Positions 45,662 through 59,768 of a DNA stretch of 64,000 bases are shown here, one piece after another. The notes beneath the pieces were generated by a model. That model saw only the letters and a program-made list of their open reading frames with translations, was not told where the DNA came from and made no database searches. Location: assembly GCF_024868665.1 (NCBI RefSeq), contig NC_079892.1, positions 4,191,607 to 4,255,606 on the forward strand. The letters run 5' to 3'. The position numbers and the translations under genes are program-made. Position 1 is the stretch's first letter. Every line of letters starts with the position of its first letter. The DNA comes from Triplophysa rosa (Eukaryota > Chordata > Actinopteri > Cypriniformes > Nemacheilidae).

Positions 45662-48600
45662 ATGCCAGGTTCGGTTCAGGGTTCACATGTGGATGACCAT
45701 GACCCGGCCATTACTGAAGCTCTTGAGCAGTTTTGTAGCGCCCCCGAGCAAACGTACGAGCAGTTCCTGTCCACCTTCACTTACCTGACCCCAGGTGAGC
45801 CATACCGAATGCCTCACATGAACTCTTTCCTCCGATACATCCTCACACCTCTGCCCGTGACCTTCACTGTCCATTCTGTTTCCAGAGAACGTGAAGGATC
45901 CGCGTTTGACTGACCCCAGAAGACACTCGCCCCACAGTGAGATAGACAGCCGAGAGGAACAGCGAGAAGATGGAGTGTCAGCGATAGAGGAGAACACGCT
46001 CCACAGCCGCCACTCAGTGACTGCTGATCTAGAAGAGGTCAGTGCATTATAGATCTGAGTCTTATAAATGTGAACCTTATAGATGTGAACTGACAGCCTG
46101 TTCTTATCAGGCACATTTTTTCTTTTTCAATTCAAGTCCAGTTTTTTGCATTAGACCTTGGTCTGTGATTTTTTTTCCTCTGTCTGTCTGTTTATTTTTG
46201 TCCTTTTGGGGGATTAAGAAGGCAAACATCAATTTTACTGTAATATGGAGGTTAAAATCCTTTACACTAAATATGTTCAGGAGAAGATGTGCTATTAATT
46301 TTCTAAAATATCATTTTTAGCATATATAGAAACCAGAATTGAAGTGGGCCTGTAGGCAACCGCTCACACAACCATAGCAACCACCTAGCAATGCCTTAGC
46401 GACCACCCAGGACACTCTAGCGACCTCATAGCAATTCCCTAGCAACGACTCAGAGCAACCTAGCATCGTCGTCATGGCAAAACACTCACATTTCTTTACA
46501 ATGCAGCTCTTGGCAAAGCCCTACCAACAACCTGGTGACCGTCTAGATCACCCTGGCAACCCCATAGCAACAGTCTAGCATCCTAATGGTGCTGGCAAGC
46601 ACCTCTCAAATTTTCCTCGGAAAATGTTAACGCATGCTCTATCATTGTTTTTTCCCCCTTTTTCAATTTTCCGCTCTCTCGGGTTTGGATGGCTTCATCG
46701 AGACGTGTGTTTTGTTATCCGTCCGCATGTCAGCGCGTGAACGTGCTTAAGACTTCTGCCTGGCTTGTGTATCGATCTCAGCCAGTCTCTGGTGAGCCAC
46801 AACGCCGTTTACTGTAAATAACACAAAACACATCGGCCAACAGCGCCGGTCAATGCTAAAAGAGTTTCTGCCATATTTAGATCCCGCACCACCGGGAGAG
46901 AAAAACAGTCGTATTGATCGCAGTGTCGTTTTGATCGTCATCGCGCTAGTTCAAGTGGGTGCCGTCATTTTTGAGTATCATTAGTTGAAATGAGATGGCG
47001 AGGGTGAGTTTATGAGTCTGTGTTTGTCTTGCAGGTTGTGCTGGATGCCGGTTGTGTGGGAGGAAGACTGGGTGGTGTCGGCAGGCCCAATCCAGACAGA
47101 CCTGTGAAGGTAAACGGTTGGACATAAAACAGATAGACATCTTATTAGATAGAGCAGGAATGTGAAAGCAGACCAGCAGGTGGGGGTTTAAAGTTTGAAA
47201 ACTGCAAAGAAAGTCGTAAGTTTGAGATGTATTTGTTGTAGAAAATAACTATTTTGAAGGTAAATTGTCTATAATTCGTATCATTATCTTTATGTGTAAG
47301 GGCTGTCCTAAAGTCAGATTTTGCCTACATGATTAGTGTAGCCAAAAGAATTCAGAATATTATTGAAATATGAATTGGGAAAAAAATCCTTTTAATTTTG
47401 CTTAATTTATACCGATATATTGTGACACACTTTTTATTTTGGTGAATGCATAAATGTAAATTTGAGTCTTCTATATTTGACAATGAGAATTGATTTGCAG
47501 TTTTTTACTCTTTTTCCATGGCTGGCAGTTTGATAATTATTTGGAAGACTCAGAGGATGAAGAAGAAACCTCCCATGCCACAGGTGTTCATTTTTCTCAA
47601 ACTCATAAAATGCTTTTCTTATGTACAGTGCTTTGCTGAGCTTGTCAACTCCGTCTGATTTTGGTTGATTTGATCCTGCAAATCACAGTTTCACATGTTG
47701 AAATCGCCTGCTTGGATATATTGAAAAAATGCAAAAGAATACTTTTTTCATATGGATATGTAAGGAGTGCAAGAGCTCACCGTACGTTTTAGCGAATATC
47801 ATACACACACTATTTTCGGTAATTAAGGGTGTCGTATGGCTTGATTTACATACATTACCATTTATTACACATATTCAATGAATGCAAATTCTAACCCGCT
47901 CCTTCATCAATAGAGCCGGGGGCAAACGCTAGCTGTGCAAGGCTTAACGCTCACTGTACAGGCTTGTAATGAGGCGGCACATGTGCCAGCTTCTTTCTTC
48001 TGCTCCAGAGAGCCTCATTTAAACTCAAATGACCAGTTTAACACAAAAATAAACATAACAGAAGAGCGGGAAAAAAAGGGAGGGCCTTGACTGTAGACGT
48101 TATGGCCCGTCTCTGTGAAGTATTTTTTCATGATTTAGGGGGCGAGAGGTACGTGAAAGTCGTTAGGTGTCGTATTTAGAACGCCAGTCAAACCGGCTGA
48201 GGTGGATGGTGAACTTTAGCATAATTAGCATGAATAATCACGCCACTGCTGGGCTTTGCAAATAAGGAGGAAGAGAGAAAGCGAGGGTGAGCGCATAACT
48301 CAACAGCAACAGCCACAATTGCCTATACGTCGGGGTTTAATGACCGTCCACGTGAATCTTCACAGGGTCGAGGGGACGGAGCGAAGGCGGCCGTGGTCAA
48401 ACCCGATCAAGGGCCGCCGTCTAATCGCAGAGTACCTGCGGATTTAATAGAACGCACCAGTCAAGGGGCTTATGGGGTGGCGTAATGGCAAAAGCCTTCA
48501 GATTCATTAGCGGTGTAAATCCCCCTTTCTGTGTTTTCTTAGTGAGCTGCTTAATGATCTTGTTTTTGATAGAACTTTGTTTTGTGATGGGTTCTTCGGA

Positions 48601-50415
48601 GGTGTGCAGAATCCACAGGTCGGCTTGACTACACACACAAGCTCGGGAACGCACGCTATGCCCCAGATGCCTGGTCCTTACTTAGCAGCTGAAAGGATGA
48701 ATTTCACTGTGCTGCTAATTAGCTGTTTAATTAAGATCAGCATCAGACGAACCCCTGCCAAACCTGACATCTCTCTCAAACACACACAAGCTAGCACAGA
48801 AAAAACACACATTAAAACACAAAAAAAGTCTTTTGATATGCTATGGTAATAAGGTTGTATTTGTTATCATTAGTAAATGAATGAACTAATGATGTTTAAT
48901 ATAGTTTTCAGCATGCATTAATCCTTGTTAGTATTAGTTAATGTCAATATCATTGTGCCTGTTAGTTCATTGTGCATTAACTAATGGTAACAGATTTGAT
49001 TTAAAAAATGAACTAGTAAATGTTTAAATTAACAAGATGAATAAATGCTGTACAGGTGTATTGTTAGTTCACTAATGTGAACTAAGTGTTACCTCAGATT
49101 TTTAGATACTAGTTTATAATAGTTTTTTGTCTTTTTATAGCGAAAGTGTTGACAGGAAAGTAGGAGGTGATGGGTGGTGTGGGCTCAGGACATGACCTGA
49201 AACGGTCTTGAATTCGGGTCCCGGTGTGAGGTTTTAGATTTTTGAAACTTGACGGCTGTACAATCTTAAATATAAAGGTGGAAAACATTGACAAATAAAA
49301 TAAAACATTTTTGGCTTTAACATCTGAAGAACCTTTCCGTTTCACAAAAGGTTGTTGTGGAAAAATGTAGAAGGAAATAACTTTTAAGAACTTTTTAATC
49401 TTTTAAGAACCATTTTAAGAACACTTTTATTTTTAAGAGTGTATGAAAAATGCTGGACTCATACAATGAGAATAAATTCACCGTTGAGCTTTAAAACGGG
49501 CAAAATTGCCTAAAAATGTATAATAGTAATTGGTATTTATTGAAAATCTTTACTTCTTGACATGATGGTGTGTTGGTTTTTATTTTTGGGTGAACTGTTC
49601 CTTTAAGAATGCATGTTATAGTAGCATGTGTAGGAGGAATAAAGCTCTGTATTCCATATATTTTCTGAATACTAGTAATTTTCAGCAGCTTAAATACTGT
49701 AAATCATCATAAATCAAATTGTGACTTATAAATTGTGTTCATTTAAAAAATGTAAAAATGCAGAAAGGTTTGTGTAAGGGTTAGGTTTATGGATGAAAGA
49801 AGATAAGGTTGGAATGACATGATGGAGAGTAAATAATGTCACGTTCCATTTAACCAGTCAACGTTGCTTTGAACTGTATTGAGCTGTGGTTCATTTTTAA
49901 CACATGCAGGCAATGAGACCATTGAGCGTTGAGAATGAGTGTTGACACTCATGCCTGATGTGTAGGTTATATTCAGGGTAGATGTTTAGGGTTATACAAA
50001 TAACCGGCTCACATATGTCTGACTAAAAATGAACCCTATAAATCTTGCCGCTTATACACGTCTGTGTCTTTTTATGTGAGAATAGACAGGTGCACTGTCC
50101 AGTGAGGTCCGAGAAGCGATAACGGCATCTTCTTCATCTCAGTGTCATCACATGCTGCTGGAGATGTCATCTACTTTCACAGAGCAGAAAACACAAACTG
50201 AGAATCAGGTACACGCTCCGGCTGACTGGTACTTGGGATTTTCTTTCTCTTATTTAACAACACCTGTAGCTCAATTGAACATTGTGCTAGCGACAATGTT
50301 GTTTCTTGTCTTCCTAGAATGAACGCCTTTCCATCTGAATGAGAACTTTGATTACGACACCGTCGTGCTGGCTCGCAAATATTCCATCCAAGAACAGAAC
50401 GGCAGACCATCTTGA
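45662..50415 (+). CDS. iftap: IFTAP (C11orf74/NWC), 6 exons, last exon apparently frameshifted
   Basis: Exons 45662-45794, 45886-46037, 47035-47109, 47529-47583, 50090-50208 and 50318-50415 have GT/AG borders and compatible phases. The N-terminus (EQTYEQFLSTFTYL) and the C-terminal FDYDTVVL motif match vertebrate IFTAP, an IFT-A-associated ciliary transport protein that lies beside RAG2 in vertebrates (NWC). Exons 1-5 give 178 residues. Exon 6 in the expected phase stops after six codons (TGA at 50336), but the conserved C-terminus is open in another frame from 50326 to a stop at 50413. A single missing base near 50324-50326 would explain this. It may be an assembly error, a polymorphism or a real truncation. 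Full length would be about 208 residues, close to human. The polyadenylation signal is AATAAA at 50624. Confidence 0.85.
46340..46600. repeat. Degenerate ACC-TAGCAAC minisatellite in iftap intron
   Basis: Repeated units such as CATAGCAACCACCTAGCAA, GCGACC and CCCTAGCAACGA recur with a loose 10-20-base period. It lies in the intron between iftap exons 2 and 3. Confidence 0.65.
49255..49442. repeat. Diverged MITE with AAGAACC / TTAAGAGTGTA end in iftap intron
   Basis: The right end TTTTTAAGAGTGTA and internal AAGAACCTTT-type motifs match the element at 33191-33460. The left end (ATCTTAAATATAAAGG) is decayed. Confidence 0.55.
49579..49606. repeat. Family A MITE right-end fragment
   Basis: TTTTTGGGTGAACTGTTCCTTTAA is the right terminal repeat of the family; the rest is absent. 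Confidence 0.5.
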
Positions 50416-51971
50416 GACGTAATTGCTCATGGCGAGACTTGCGAAAGCTACATCTAACAGCTCTGGTTTTACAGAGTAAAATCCTTGTCAAGAGGGTCGG
50501 AGGTGTTTTTTATTTTGGCACTGAATGAAGGAGGAGTGTAATTCAGGAGTTTATTGTGGATGTCAATGTGTGAAGCACCAGTTTCTAGTGTGGTCTGATC
50601 AGCCTTGAGAGACTATTTTGCTCAATAAAGCCAAATGAATTGCATCTGATCCAGTTTCACCTCTATGCAAAAAGATTAATGGGACCGCTTTTATTTTGTC
50701 CATTGGGGATTGATTGTATTGTAAGAAATGACAATCTTTATATTGATTTTTATTATCATAGGCAGTTGGAGAGGAGGGATTCAAGTTGAAAAGTGTGCTC
50801 ATCAAGTTTCATTCCCAGGGAGCACACATATTGATAAAATGTATACCCTTGTATACCCTTTGGATAAAGCATTGGCCAAATTCATAAATATAAAAGTCAT
50901 TTCAAAGGCACAGAAAAATATATTGTTTTGTTAAAGATCAACTTCAACATTTTTTAAATCTGAATAACTTGCATTGACTAATTGTCCAAGAAACTGTATT
51001 TAGAAATGAAACGGGTCAATTTTAATGTTGTGTAAAAGCACACACTTATGCTGAGTTTAATATGCGTATTATAAACGGACCAAATGATGCGTATTTGTGT
51101 GGGAGTCCAAATCAAATCTCATTATAATTGTTGCTATTTTTCAACTAGCTAGGCTCAAGTGCTTTCATTTTCTGACTCAACGGCTCATGTAGGAGACCTG
51201 TGGTGTAACTCTTTCCCTGAACTTTTGACAAACTTCGGAAAGTAATTAATTTCCCATTGCTTCAGTTCTCGCTGTGTTTTATTCACGGGAACAAATCGTT
51301 TCAGGGAACAACCTCATCGCGTCAATAAAAGCTCAAAACATGTTGGTCTTTGAGAAGAATCCGTCCCGGTTTTCTTCACTCGATCATTTATTTTGATATT
51401 TCAGAGAATGTCCGAATGTAGCGCGAAAGAACGTTCTAGTTGTTTCCCATTGTGCATTCTCTCGTTTCCACCACGACACTTTGTACCTTGTAGCCAGGAG
51501 TTTCTGACGCGTCGAGAAATAGATCTCTTCCACACATTTACCTGTTCTAAAATACCAAGTGAAAGTGCATATTTAAAATGTCCTTTGTCTCGGCGGTCAT
51601 GCATTTTTAATATCTGCTTCTGTCGTGGTCGAAGTAATTGGTGGACGGGGGGTTGAAACAAGTCACAGAAGAGCTTAGAATTTTCAGGAAACTGCGAGAG
51701 GGCTGTTACTGTTTTAAGGTGATTGTGGAAATATATAGCCGACACAGGGGCTTGAATTAATACCACTGCAATTTAAAGCTGTTACGGAGGCGTTTATGCT
51801 TTTAGGGGAAATAACTAAAGTTCAGGCTCGTGCTATTCTCGGCATATAGATTTTCACAGAAGTGTATAAAGTGCAAGAAGACATCTTTATTCATCTGTGT
51901 CTATTTACATTAATATCTTTCCAAATCTACGTATATGCTGTTTTTTTCTTTTTTGTTAAACACAAAGACTC

Positions 51972-52281
51972 TTAAAGGAATCTGAAAGTTCACCATAAAA
52001 ATGAAAATTCTGTCATTTACTCACCCTGTTGTTGTTTTAAACTTGTGATTTTCTTTCTTCTGCGAAACACGAAAGAAGATATTTTGAAAAATGTCGATCC
52101 CCATTGACTTCTATTGCATGGTCACAAAACCAATTCAAGTCGATAGGGACCGATGAGTTACTGTTACCAACATTTAAAAAAGTATTTTGTGTTCTGCAAA
52201 AGACAGAAAGTCATACACGTTTGAAATGACAAGAGTAAATAATGACAGAATTTGCATTTTGATGGTGAACTATTACTTTAA
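51972..52281. repeat. Family A MITE, near complete
   Basis: Ends TTAAAGGAATCTGAAAGTTC and GTGAACTATTACTTTAA form diverged inverted repeats, with the GAAAGAAGATATTTTG core. Confidence 0.65.
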
Positions 52282-53644
52282 TGCATCTTTTCATAACAAC
52301 AGGTGGTGAAGCTCTATAAAGCACAATAGATTTATGATCCACACATGTATAATTGTCGTTCCTTACTGTCAAATCATTCGTGCAAATCATTATTCAGCTC
52401 TCAAATTAAATTGACATCTGTGCCGCATAAACAATGCAGTAGAGTATGTTCTATGTGTCTTTCTATGGAAAAAAGCTCTCAAACAAAACAACAAAAGTGT
52501 GATTAAATAATAACAGATGATTAATGGGTAAAGTAATTCTTTAAAAAACTGTGGTCTCAATACGTGATCAAATAGTTTTGTTTTATTCGCAAAAAGCGAT
52601 TCTGCAATTTGTCTTATTTTGCTGTCTTTTATTTGCAAAATCTCACCGAAGGCCTTTTTGTGACTGCCTCCTTGTTGCTAAGCAATAGCCAAGCAATGAA
52701 ACAAGCGTTTGGAGCATCGCAGACCACTCCGTTGACACCTTATCTCGGCTCAAACCCTCCCAGCAGCTCTACATCTGTTCAAAACTCATTTTAGTTTCGC
52801 TCAGACCTTCGGTTGAAAGATCAACCAATTGCTGTTGCGTGTGCTCGAAGATTTTTCCAGAGAGGGTTTTGACTGCCCTACCAGGTGGATGCTCCTCTTT
52901 GCCAGGTGGGGGTCTCTTTGTGGTGCGTTTGGCATCATAGATCACGACCGCGACTCTTTCAGTTAGAGAAACCAGAGAGATAGCGAGCGAGATAAAGAGG
53001 GCAACCCCGATCTCTCCCCCGCATTGAGAGCCAGGTGTGTGTGTGAGAAAAACTGCACCAACAGTCTTTTCCAGGTGTTAAAGTTAAACAGAATCATTGA
53101 GAAGGTTATAAAGATGTTTCGTCAAACGCTCGCCATGTCTCAGGCTGGCTGCCAGTTATTTTGGCCTGATCGGCATCCTCAAAAATGTGGAACTCGATCA
53201 TGTCACTAATAGCTCATTTATAGGCTGATTAAGATTTGAGGATTCATTAATTCTATTAAGTATTTATCAAGGACAAGTTCCTCTGCATAATGAGGAACCC
53301 AGACAAATGAAAGCAGAAGAGAACGTTTTTGGGGACAGGGCCGCTTGGTTGGTAGATGGAAAAGGGAATTGGTTTCAACAGGCTGAGATTTGAGTTTGTT
53401 TGATCTGAGTTTTGATTTGAGTTGGACTTTTCTTATTATTTGCTGTTGTTTGGGGCCGGAACGGACGCATTGGCCGCTCAGATGGATGTATTATAAATGC
53501 GAATGAACGCAACGCGAATGCAAAAGACACGTATACAGGTCACACCCCCCCCGTCAACAGATTCGGTGGAGGGCCGATGTGGCCCAAAAAATGCCAGGGA
53601 CGATTTTTTTTGCCAGTCCAGCCCTGGACTCTTTTAAATAGTTT

Positions 53645-53832
53645 CAGCTTAGTTAGCAACTCTTACAGTACTTGTAGTGTAGCTAACCCCATATCAAAAG
53701 AGCAACTTGACTCTACAGTAGTTAAATTATGAGCAGCATCTGCAACACTGTTACTTTTGACATGGGTGAGAGGAAGCAATTATGATTTTACCTTTCACGA
53801 CCCCTTATGAATAGATTTTCCCGAATCATTAA
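53645..53832 (-). repeat. Family D repeat, uninterrupted copy
   Basis: On the minus strand it reads TATGCTTAATGATTCGGG ... AAGGGGTCGTGAAAGG ... GGGTTAGCTACACTAC. The same sequence, in plus orientation, is present at 61554-62030 but interrupted there by the solo LTR. This copy represents the empty site. Confidence 0.8.
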
Positions 53833-54852
53833 GCATATGCTAATTTACAAGCTCGTGTAGTCATTCCTATCACAAGCAGCGTCCAGTCATTTTACGTGTT
53901 GCTTTAATTGAAGATGTCAATCATTTCTAAATTGCTGCAGGAAATCGGAGTAAGCAGGCATTATGCACGTCCGTATTTTCTTTCTTTTCATAATTTTATT
54001 TTTTGAGTAGTTGTGTTCTGATTAAAGCTGTCATTTGAGAAATACACGGGCAGCAGTGTGTGCATGTGCATGCGTGCTTTATGTCAGAAAAGAAAATACG
54101 CAGCTTTTCTCTCCTGATGGTGTCACTATTGTGTTGCTGGTTGCTCTCATGGCTGTTTTTGTCCATCTTCCAAGTGCATCATGTGCAATGCTGAGCTCAG
54201 GCGCAAATCCCACAGTCACAAACACACATTGCATATTTCCATAAATCTACATACAGAAAATGTACAATTCTTTTTTTTCTATCTTTGGCTGAAATGTCCA
54301 ATGCAATTTTTGGTCTGTCGGTTTCGCTCCCTGTTGAAAATCATCCAGACCTAACCAGGTCAGTACAGAGCGCTCTCAAATTTGTGCCACCCGACAAATC
54401 CATATACAGTATAAATGCTTCCTCTGGGGCCTTGACTGCCGTTCAACGCGCTTGATGAATCGTACCATTGCAGAACATGTGGAGTACGCCTGGAGAAAAT
54501 CTGCTGGCGGAGGCTTATTCGAGTGAAATTTCGCTCTGATAACACGCCGGCTAGTGGGCAGCCCCGTAGCACTGCTGGAACATTAATTCAGACGGATGTA
54601 GACACCAAAGATTCAATTCCCTCCCATTTTCTGTCTCATTCTTCTGCAGAGTTGAAGGATGGAGGGCCTGCCGGGCACAGACGCCGCTTTGGCTCAACAC
54701 GAACTAGATTAAATCATGCTTTTTTATTCCAATTATTTACATACTTAAGACTGACGGTCATAAACAAACAGCATTTGTCAAACAGTAATTCCAAATCACA
54801 CATACAGTTGTTTTATTTGGAGGTCGCCTGTGTAGTATGTGTGCTAGATGTA

Positions 54853-54985
54853 CTTAAAAGGAATAGTTCACCCAAATATTATTTATAATGTACTCATCCT
54901 CTCGTCATTTCAAACCTGTATGACTTTCTTTCGCGAAACACAAAACAAGATATTTTGAAGAATGATGGGAACCAAACAATACACT
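54853..54985. repeat. Family A MITE, left part
   Basis: Starts TTAAAAGGAATAGTTCACCC, has GTCATTTCAAACCTGTATGA and AAGATATTTTGAAGAATG; truncated on the right. Confidence 0.65.
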
Positions 54986-56169
54986 GAATAAACGAGATAT
55001 TAAAGAGATCTCACCTGTCACTTTTCTTTCTTGGAACAGCAAGCTTTATGTTTGAATACCTAGCAAGACCAAAGCATTCAGGGTACAGGCATTGTGCATT
55101 ATCATGACTTTCACGCCTTTGCCAATTTGCCACCATGAATAAATAATCTCCCTGGAACATCAGGAGAGACAAAACTCGCCCGACTCAAGGTTGCCTGCTC
55201 TTCTGAACTCCAATATTAAGGGTCTTGGAGGAACAATGGCTAAATTAACACTGCAGCCTCTGAGTATTCGCTTGTTTCATCTCCTCCTCACTGCATTATT
55301 GCAGTAATGGGTCATGGTGCCAAGGCCCTTGATGGATTCCTATGGGAGAAGTTGGATTAATGGAATGAATTTATGCCGGTTTACAGTGGAGGAAAACAGG
55401 AGTTTTCACAATCTGTGTGTTTTTCGATTGTAGTCTTCCGTGCACGTCTCTACAGCGGTGTCCGGTCCTAAGGTTGCGTTGATTTACAACAGGCGAAATC
55501 GCGGCGTAATAAAAGCCTTTGATAATAAAACATGGTGCAGCAGGGGAGTGAACAAGAGGTGGCGGGAGATCAGAGCAAGAAAAGAGGAAGGGTTGATGAT
55601 CTCCAAAGCAGTTTATGTAAATTTTCTCTCATCCCCCTCAGGGTTGCCAGTCACCTTGCCAAGGCCCAGTTAGGCAGCGCTGGCAACGTTGCCGTCACAC
55701 TGTTGCCCTCCACAGCTGGAGAGAGAGAGCGACTGGAGGCTCAGCCCACCGTGAGCTGGGATTTGGTGGCGGATCAGTCCGTATGAGCCAAGGGAATGCG
55801 TCACGCGGTATGTGGCAGACTACCGAAACAACTTCTTGTTGTGTCCCTCTGTGCCTCTTTCCCACCGTCCTAGGAAGGTCTGTGTCATAGCGAAGGGATG
55901 ACTTTGTTGAAAGTTTAAAAAGTTTGTGGGAAAACAGACTGTGTGTTCTTGAGGGACCGTGCAAAAGCACATTACTAACAGATTCTTAAGAAAGCATTCA
56001 TGGCTTTTTCTTAGGGGCTAAAGTACGTCTCTCTTTTTCATTTTAGCTTGGTATAGAAAGTATATTATAAACATACAAATGATACAAATATATTTTCTTT
56101 AATGCAACCTTTTCCAGTTATAAACACAGGTTGCAACCATAAACCAGTGGTAAATGTGATTAAAGATTT

Positions 56170-56530
56170 GTTTTCAGTTTTGTTTGATCAATATTTTGAA
56201 TTTTTATTTATTTATTTATTTTAGTTTCTTTTGTTAATTTTCTTTTGTTTTTAGCCATTTCATTTTGCGCTTTTGCGTATATTTAATATACTGCATATTC
56301 TCATTTTATATTGATATATATATATATATTTTTATGAATATTTTATTACTTTTTATATCAGTTCTTTTAGTTGATATTTACAGTATGTTCAGTTAATCAT
56401 TTTAGCTCCTCAACTTAAACTTATTTTAGTTTATTGCTGAAGCAATATTTCTAATTTTATTTTTTATTTACGTTTTGTTTAGATTTTTAGATTTTCTATA
56501 TATTTATATAAATGCAACTTTAATAATAAC
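56170..56530. repeat. T-rich TTTATTTTAGTTT repeat, second copy
   Basis: Irregular TTTTATTTATTTATTTTAG-type units with a short (TA)n at about 56313-56330. Similar in texture to 35820-36180. Confidence 0.4.
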
Positions 56531-58299
56531 CTTGCCAGTGATCATTTCTTAATTTTGGCCAAACATTATATTAAAACATCATATTTATGATAAACTATGT
56601 AATACTTTGCCTGAAAGCTTTGGGGTAACCAGTGTTAGGTTTTTTCAGACAACAATAAATGCATTTTTTGTGTGTACCTAAGAAAATGATATGCTTCGAT
56701 GATGAGAGTTCTGTATTATATTTGGCCTAAATAAAGATTTTTTAAATTTCATATATCTGCATAAGGGGATGGCAACCTCACAAACACAATGTTGGCTGGT
56801 TAGCTAATGCATATAATATAGCTATACCTACACGATGCAAGTAAAAGTCAACTTCTTACTACGAGTTATCTCGCTCATTCATAATACAATTATTAAAAGA
56901 CACATATTGCCTCTTATACAGTAGACCTCATGAAAGAGGCCGAGTATATTTAAGTCCTCTGAGTTTAGCGATATGTATCATTCACACATCAACCGAAGCT
57001 CACGGCAAGTCAGAGTGCACCGTAGAGCGACGGAAATGAGATGAAGTTCTTTTTTCATTTCCCTATTTCAGCAGACCCCTCCTCCAAACTCAATATAGTC
57101 TGCGTCCAGCCCGACCCTTCGATTAGATCTCGCTGTCCTGGTCCCAGTGAGGCGGGTCTGACTCTGTAATCACACATCTAATCTGTGTCATATATTTTAT
57201 ATGTGTATGTAATATCTGTTGGTAAATGCCAGGCTCACAGATTGCGTGATTGAGATCCGAGCCGAGAGAACGCCCAGGTGATTGATTTCTGCCCTCGCCA
57301 TGGCGACTGAATGATTATTAGAGGATGTGATTGACAGTTGAGGGGTTTTTAATGGACCGTACATGAATGATACAGGAATGAAGGGGATGGAATGATGAAA
57401 TTGCATCAAGCTGAGAAAGAGAGAGAGAGACTCTTGGTTTAACACCTTGCTTTTGTCATTCATTCTTCTCATTCTTTCCTTAATTAACTTGCTGTCTCTC
57501 TTCTTCTCCCACACGGTATCCAATAAAGAGGAGGCTGTGATGGTCCTTATCTAGTTTAAGTAAATATACAGTCCTCTCATCCATTGATTACTCTTTTCTT
57601 CACATGGCTAATATACTGGCTAGTGAAGGGCTGCTCACATACCTCAGAATGTAGGACTGAGGTGGAAGATGAAATACTACCAGTTTCCATATCTTATTTA
57701 TAATGTGAACAAAGACATAGCCACTTATCTTCAATCTTTTACAGACTCACTTTCACAGAGAGTTTCGTTGTAGGATGTTTCTCGAACCATTGCTAGCATT
57801 GTAGCTATTTTAAATGGCAAAATATTCTTGGTCGTGAAAGGCTAAGCATAATTAACACAGTGCCATCTAGTGGCGTTTGCGTAACAATCAATAGTAATGT
57901 TAGAGTTTACTATTTATTAGACTAGTATAAATAGTACAATTACTATTTATGATTTATTAAATCATCCATGACAAGCGTGCGTGTTCACAATACCTTAAGA
58001 CAATGAGTATTTTTATCGGGAGACGAAACAGGTTGAGAACTGTAAACGTAATTGTGCTTTTTTCCAAATAAATGAAAATTGCCCGCTCATGTGCCTTGCC
58101 CATTCCAATATGGCGGCGCCGTTGAGCCATCACAGCAACTGGCCAGAGCACTCAATGTGGCTCGAGTGAGTGAAAGCAAACTTTATTTCTCGCCATTATT
58201 TGATTTGTAAATACGCTTGTGTTTTTCATTAGCAAGCCTGCTAAGACACTTTTTCGCCCACACACGGATCAGGTAGTTATGCAGTTAAGGACTTAAATG

Positions 58300-58591
58300 T
58301 AGGGATGCACAAAACATACCAGAAAAGTTTGAAGGTTAAAGAATCGTTAACTAGTGTAAAGTAGACTTGGTCCATAATTTTCAGGGAATAAAGTGAACTA
58401 ATGTTTACCTTGTTTTCTGCAGTCAGTGTTTTCAAATAAAAGCAAAGCAAATAAAATGCCTTTTATTTCAGTCTTAGGGAATTTTATATTAATATTTAGA
58501 TACTGTATATCGACCAATATATCAGTTTTCGGCTTCCGATGTTAAAGAATTATCAGTTATCGGCCAAAATTTACATATTGGTGCATCCCTA
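58300..58591. repeat. Short hAT-like element with TAGGGATGCAC ends
   Basis: TAGGGATGCAC at 58300 and GTGCATCCCTA at 58581-58591 are perfect inverted repeats. The interior contains CGACCAATATATCAG and TATCAGTTATCGGCC, a common interior of such elements. Target duplication not clear. Confidence 0.65.
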
Positions 58592-59615
58592 GTTAACATA
58601 CATTATTTATGTAGTTCTTTTAGCTCACTTCTTGTGTTAGTAGCATAAAGACCACGGGTTTCATTTCTAGTGAACACGTATACTTTCCTTCAGTAACTTG
58701 TATAGTCTATGGTTTTGTGCGCTCTGTATATTTACGTATATTGTAGACCACAGCAGAAATAGTAAGAGAAGTATGGTAATATAGCCAAGGTTGATACTTG
58801 AACTTTGTCAGATTAATATACACCCACAGGTAATCTGTCATTGCTGAGTTTCTTTAAATGAGGCAGAAGGGAAGCTTTTGGTTTTGTGTGCTGCTTATTA
58901 ACCTTTAAGCTGAGTATGAAAAGGTTACCATGTTCCACATTCCCCATGCTGTTTTCTCGTCACTGTCTTTTAGACCTGCGATTTTTTTGTACATGTAACA
59001 TAAAGATGATCTGTGAGAGACGTAGTGCAGCAGGTAATGAACGTGCTCAGGAGGACACAGATTCCAGTTCAGTTGGTGTCAGTCTCATTCCTTTTCTCTC
59101 CACTTTAATGTTGAATTAAATAAAATGAGATAATGAATGATTAAAAATGAGTGAAGAGAAAGAAGAGAGTTTGCTTTAAACGCAACGTGTGTAAAACATA
59201 AACCTGTGACCACATCAGTTGACCCCAATATTAATGTTACAAGTGTTGCGCTTCATAAGGATCTGTAATTATGTTGCTTGAGAACTGTAAACATCCTTCA
59301 AGTAAGCTAATGAGTTAAACTACAGAATTGAGTGGAATAATTGTTTAATATAATTGAAATAACTCAGTCTTTAAATTGAAGTATGCAATTTTATTGGATT
59401 TAACAAAATATAGTTTACAGTGTACAGATACTAGTAGAAAACACGGCTTTAAAAAACATAGATGTGTGTATGTAGATGCCACGTTTGAACTTTCCAGACA
59501 CATAGGTGCGTCCACCATCTTGGAGCGGCCAATATTTGCTGAGATTTTAATTTCTGAAGAAATTGGTAAACCTTTCACAAGTGAGAATGTGTTAGTTTGT
59601 TGGTATGTGTTAAGT

Positions 59616-59768
59616 TGAAAAATGAAAGTCCTGTCAGCATTTATTCACCCTCTTGTTATTTCAAGCCTGTATGACTTTCTTTCTTCTGCAGAACACAGAA
59701 GAAGATCATTTGAAGAATGTTGGTAACCGAACAATGGCGGTACCCATTGTCTTGCATTGGGGTTGTGT
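59616..59768. repeat. Family A MITE fragment
   Basis: Contains GTATGACTTTCTTTCTTCTG, AGAACACAGAAGAAGAT and GAAGAATGTTGGTAACCGAA in family order; both ends degraded. Confidence 0.6.

Noticed and set aside
51401..51766. 121-codon minus-strand ORF
   Set aside because: No recognisable protein, no paired splice signals, no neighbouring exons.
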